A DNA stretch of 18,441 bases, from assembly GCA_002284615.2 (NCBI GenBank), contig MU070667.1:27683-46123 (forward strand), in the 5' to 3' direction. The notes beneath the pieces were generated by a model. The model worked only from the letters and a program-made list of their open reading frames with translations. It was not told where the DNA came from and ran no database searches. Below, piece after piece: positions 15,330-18,441 of this stretch. The DNA is from Dunaliella salina (Eukaryota > Chlorophyta > Chlorophyceae > Chlamydomonadales > Dunaliellaceae). Each line of letters opens with the position of its first letter. Position 1 is the first letter of the stretch. The translations under genes and the position numbers were made by a program.

Positions 15330-17782
15330 GTATCCGGTCAGCCAGATAGCTTAGGCTGCATTGAAGATCAAGGCGTCAAACATATGCGTCTGTGTGTGCA
15401 AAATGTGGATGGCATCCCTAATCCACATCATGATCTGGTGTCAATCAAGACTGAGATGATCTGTACCACTGTTAGGAGTCATGACATTGCAATCCTGCTA
15501 GAAACTCGCACAAATGACTTAGACAGGCTCATGGTGCACCTGCATGACACACACAAACTGGTCTGCAAGTTGGATGTACCACAAGGTCATGTTGGCAGAA
15601 GAGGGTATGGTCTCGCTGTGATTGCTTCAAGGGCCTGTGCAGAATTCATGACAGCATATTGGTTTGCTGCAGACATTCAGTGTGTTTGGATGCTTTGCCG
15701 AAAAGAACTCTTTGGGATGGACAATGATGTCATATCAGGGGCAGTGTATGCAAATCTACAGGGTTGTCAATTCACTAGGACTCAAGTGCGGGAGTTTTTT
15801 ACTAACTTGTATGATGAGCTTGCCCATGTTACACAGGTGTCCCCACATGTGATGTTATGTGGAGACTTCGATGCAAAAATTGGCAGTTGGTTTCTGACGC
15901 TCGTTATGAGGCTCTGTTGGACAGCACGGCACTCCAGGCTCCTAGAAGGTGTGAGTGTACACATGTCAATCTGGCTGGCAGTTTGCTTGTGGATACTGCT
16001 GCTGCGTATGGACTTACATTCACTACTGGGCGCGTGCGAGGTGATGATGGACAGCCCACCTACGCTGGGTATCCTACTTACAGCAGAAATGCCGGGCGTA
16101 GTAGACCAGACCATATTCTGATCACTCCTTCTTTGTTTCGGCATGTACAGCAGTCACAAATCCATTCTCCATCTCTGAACTCAAGTGACCATGGGTGCAT
16201 TACGCTGGTACTTTGAGTTCCAGATGTTGTTCAAAATGTTGAATGGTCAACTCCCTCTGTGCATACATGTGGAATGGATTTGTGCACCAGTAAACTCACT
16301 TTGGTCTGGAAACCTGAGCGTCTGAATGCCTATGTGGATGAACTTGAAAGGAACCTGGAGATGCCAATGGGTTTGAGGATGCTCTAGAAGCAGGCAATGT
16401 TGATATTGCGTGCTTCTGTTTGAGGAGCTGGATCATGCAGACAGCTAATGAACATCATGTTGGGATGTACAAGATTCAGGACTGTGTTTTTAAAAGAACT
16501 GAGAAGAAGGGGATTCGCAGACCTATTTGGTTTGATGAACCGTGCCGACAAAAAAGGCGCAATCTCATCCAAGCTGTGCAGAGTGTTCAAGCATTGCATG
16601 CATGTCGTTTCCTGAAAAAAGAGTACAGAAAGCAAACCGGGCATGCTCGGCGTGCTCATGAAAAGTACAAGAAGGCTGTGTTTCTGGACAGACTCGAGAG
16701 GCACGCCCCTGACATACATGAATTGCTGAGGAAGCCTAGGACAAACAAGCAGGCTCCTATCACTGCAGAAGGTTGGCGGTCATATCTAAACGAACATTTT
16801 GGTGCTCAGTTGGACAGCCCGTCACAAACAAATTGCACAGCTGTTCATATGCATGGTATGCCTGCTCCTGATGAAATGGAATTGCCGGATGCAGCTGCAT
16901 TATACCCTATGGTCTGTTATTACACGCGAAGGTTAAATCCCAAGACCTCTCCTGCTTTTGGTGCATTAGCTGCCCCTTGTATTAAATATGAAAAGAGAGT
17001 CCCTGCAATGAATGGTAGAGGTACATACAGGATCAATGTTTTGGCACCATATGTTGCTCGTTTGTTTGCTGCCATGATGGAGAAGGCCGAGATTCCTGCA
17101 TGTTGGAAAGCAGCAAAGCTTACTCCCTTACATAAAAAGGGATCTCTGCTAGACCCTGCAATCTACCGCATGCTTGCTGTAAGCGACGTCATATACAGGA
17201 TCTATGCAAATGTGCTTCGAGATGTTGTTACAAGGTGGTGCAGAGAGAACAACAAAATTCCAGGTACACAATATGGTTTTTATCCAGGCCGAAACACCCT
17301 GCAGCCAATATTTATTTTGCGTCATCTGCAGCATGCGGCACAGATTAAGCGCCCTCATTGCTCACCGAGGTTGTATGCAGCCTTCATTGGTTTCAAGCAG
17401 GCTTACGATACAATACCCAGGGATGCTCTCTGGACTCATCTTCAAAACATTCGCATGCCATCTTGCTTGCTGGCTATCCTGAAAAATATTTATGACAATG
17501 ATGAATACATACTGGTGGATGGGTGTAAGCAAGCACATGTGCATCCTAGATGAGGGGTTAAGCAAGGCTGTCCATTGTCTCCTCTGCTATTTTCCTTATA
17601 TATTAATGATGTTGACTGCCTGGCAGAGAATGTTAGCGGTGCAGTTACTGGTGCTAAAGATTTCCATATAAATTATATGTTGTATGCGGATGACCTCTGC
17701 CTCACTGCTAATCATCCCACTGAGCTTCAGCGCATGTTGGATAGGTTACATGGGTATGCGCAAAGGAAAGGTTTAATTATCA

Positions 17783-17783
17783 N
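17783..17783 (+). other. Ambiguous base (n)
   Basis: One undetermined base in 'cancgtgtc'. The minus-strand copy has 'tgataattaa' with 'gacacgttg' (8056-8064), so A is expected, giving Ile-Asn-Val. Confidence 0.8.
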
Positions 17784-18406
17784 CGTGTCAAAGTCTGAGG
17801 TTGTGTCCTTCAATTCAAAAGGAAATAATGTTCCTATGTTCAACCTAGGTGGCGAGCAGCTCGCGCGTGCTGAGTCATTCAAATATTTGGGTATGCTGTT
17901 TACGAAACAATTTAAACCCCTCGCCTCTTCTGAGCATATGTGTGCACCTTTCTTGGCTGGATGTCGTCGTATTAGGCACGTTGCAGATCAATTTAAGCTA
18001 GCAGATAGGCCTCATACCATGCTTTGGTTGACTAAGACATATACTCTCCCTGCTAGCATGTATGCTAGTCAAATTTGGGGTACCAGGTTTATGAGACCAG
18101 GAGATGAAATGACCTGCCCGTTGCAGACTGTGCACCTGTGTTTACTGAAGCGAATTCTTGGAGTGAAAAAAACTACACCAAATTGGTCTGTGCTGCGTGA
18201 ATGTGGGTTTGAACCATTACAATTTACTAGTTTCGAGCTGCTGTCAGATTTTATAATGCCTCACTTGCCTGCAACAGCACTACTTTACGCAGGGTACTTG
18301 GAGCGGAAATTGACATGAGTAGTAACTCTAAAAAGTGCTGGACATCAGAGTTTATATCTGCTTTTCTGGGATTGGATAGGCGCAACTTCTATATTTGGGC
18401 CCGATC

Positions 18407-18408
<2 letters not shown>

Positions 18409-18441
<33 letters not shown>
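18409..18441. repeat. (TG)n microsatellite at window end
   Basis: The tract starts within LINE A coding sequence, right after codons for WARSL, and runs to the last base. Confidence 0.97.

Larger units (their letters stand above)
13840..18441 (+). mobile_element. LINE family A, longest copy (ORF1 + ORF2, 3' end cut off)
   Basis: A non-LTR retrotransposon with a Q-rich ORF1 (14089-15329) and an apurinic-type endonuclease/RT ORF2 (15384 on). No LTRs or integrase are seen. The 5' end is placed only roughly, after the family B relic. The copy runs to the window end and lacks its Cys-His knuckle and 3' UTR, which are represented by the minus-strand copies at 6600-8900. It carries at least four frameshifts and several nonsense codons and is not autonomous. 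Confidence 0.9.
15384..18441 (+). pseudogene. LINE A ORF2: endonuclease-reverse transcriptase, inactivated, 3' partial
   Basis: Endonuclease signatures in order: RLCVQNVDGI, LLETRTND (Glu codon 15501), GAVYANLQG, LCGDFDAKIG (15852-15881; the usual GDFN has Asp for Asn), SRPDHILIT and SSDHGCI (16181-16201). RT: ACWKAAKLTPLHKKGS, TQYGFYPGRNT, motif A AAFIGFKQAYDT with Gly (17389-17391) in place of the catalytic Asp, motif B region KQGCPLSPLLFSLYIND and motif C MLYADDLCLTA (YADD 17683-17694). Frame changes occur near 15888, 16350 and 18228; stops are TGA 16214-16216 and TGA 17551-17553 (probably an Arg CGA). After 18231 the reading is WFRAAV-type to DRRNFYIWARSL, then the TG tract. It nicks target DNA and copies the element's RNA in related elements; this copy cannot. 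Confidence 0.9.

Noticed and set aside
13840..18441. An intact, active retrotransposon
   Set aside because: Frameshifts, nonsense codons and the motif A change rule it out.

Overview
The window looks like nuclear DNA of a eukaryotic alga, most likely a chlorophyte of the Chlamydomonadales type. The signs are intron-split coding sequence with GT..AG borders and pyrimidine-rich acceptors, TGTAA motifs where green-algal mRNAs carry their poly(A) signal, long (AC)n/(GT)n and CAG tracts, and decayed non-LTR retrotransposons. Nothing suggests a bacterial, organellar or viral origin. The species call is an inference; Dunaliella-like genomes fit, but this is unproven.

Layout. (1) 1-6370, plus strand: the 3' part of an intron-rich host gene that I cannot name. 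Well-supported exons lie at 51-192, 2023-2115, 5069-5211, 5549-5612 and 5851-5958 (stop), with weaker candidates at 1821-1883 and 3839-3880. Its introns hold a GT microsatellite, a ~120-bp minisatellite, a retrotransposon 3' relic, a ~600-bp duplicated segment and an AC microsatellite. (2) 6600-8900, minus strand: pieces of LINE family A (apurinic-endonuclease plus reverse transcriptase type), one interrupted by a tRNA-derived SINE-like insert. (3) 9030-12150, plus strand: LINE family B, whose C-terminus carries a CX2CX7HX4C finger and a PD..ELK nuclease-like motif. It is arranged as one element inserted in another, and target-site duplications are still visible. (4) 12150-13830: mostly unassigned DNA with short repeats. 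(5) 13840-18441, plus strand: a long copy of LINE A with a Q-rich ORF1 and an endonuclease/RT ORF2, running off the window inside a TG tract.

Every retroelement copy is broken: frameshifts, nonsense codons, and catalytic changes (motif A Asp to Gly in family A, YADD-type Asp to Asn in family B). The most interesting signal is a ~50-bp module, a CAGCCA/TGGCTG stem-loop followed by TGTAA. It forms the 3' end of LINE A ORF2. It also occurs alone at several sites, once as a clean 50-bp insertion between 16-bp direct repeats, with an 'empty' paralogous site elsewhere in the window. Paralogous copies here also appear to record the birth of two dinucleotide microsatellites and the duplication of a 3' splice site in the host gene.
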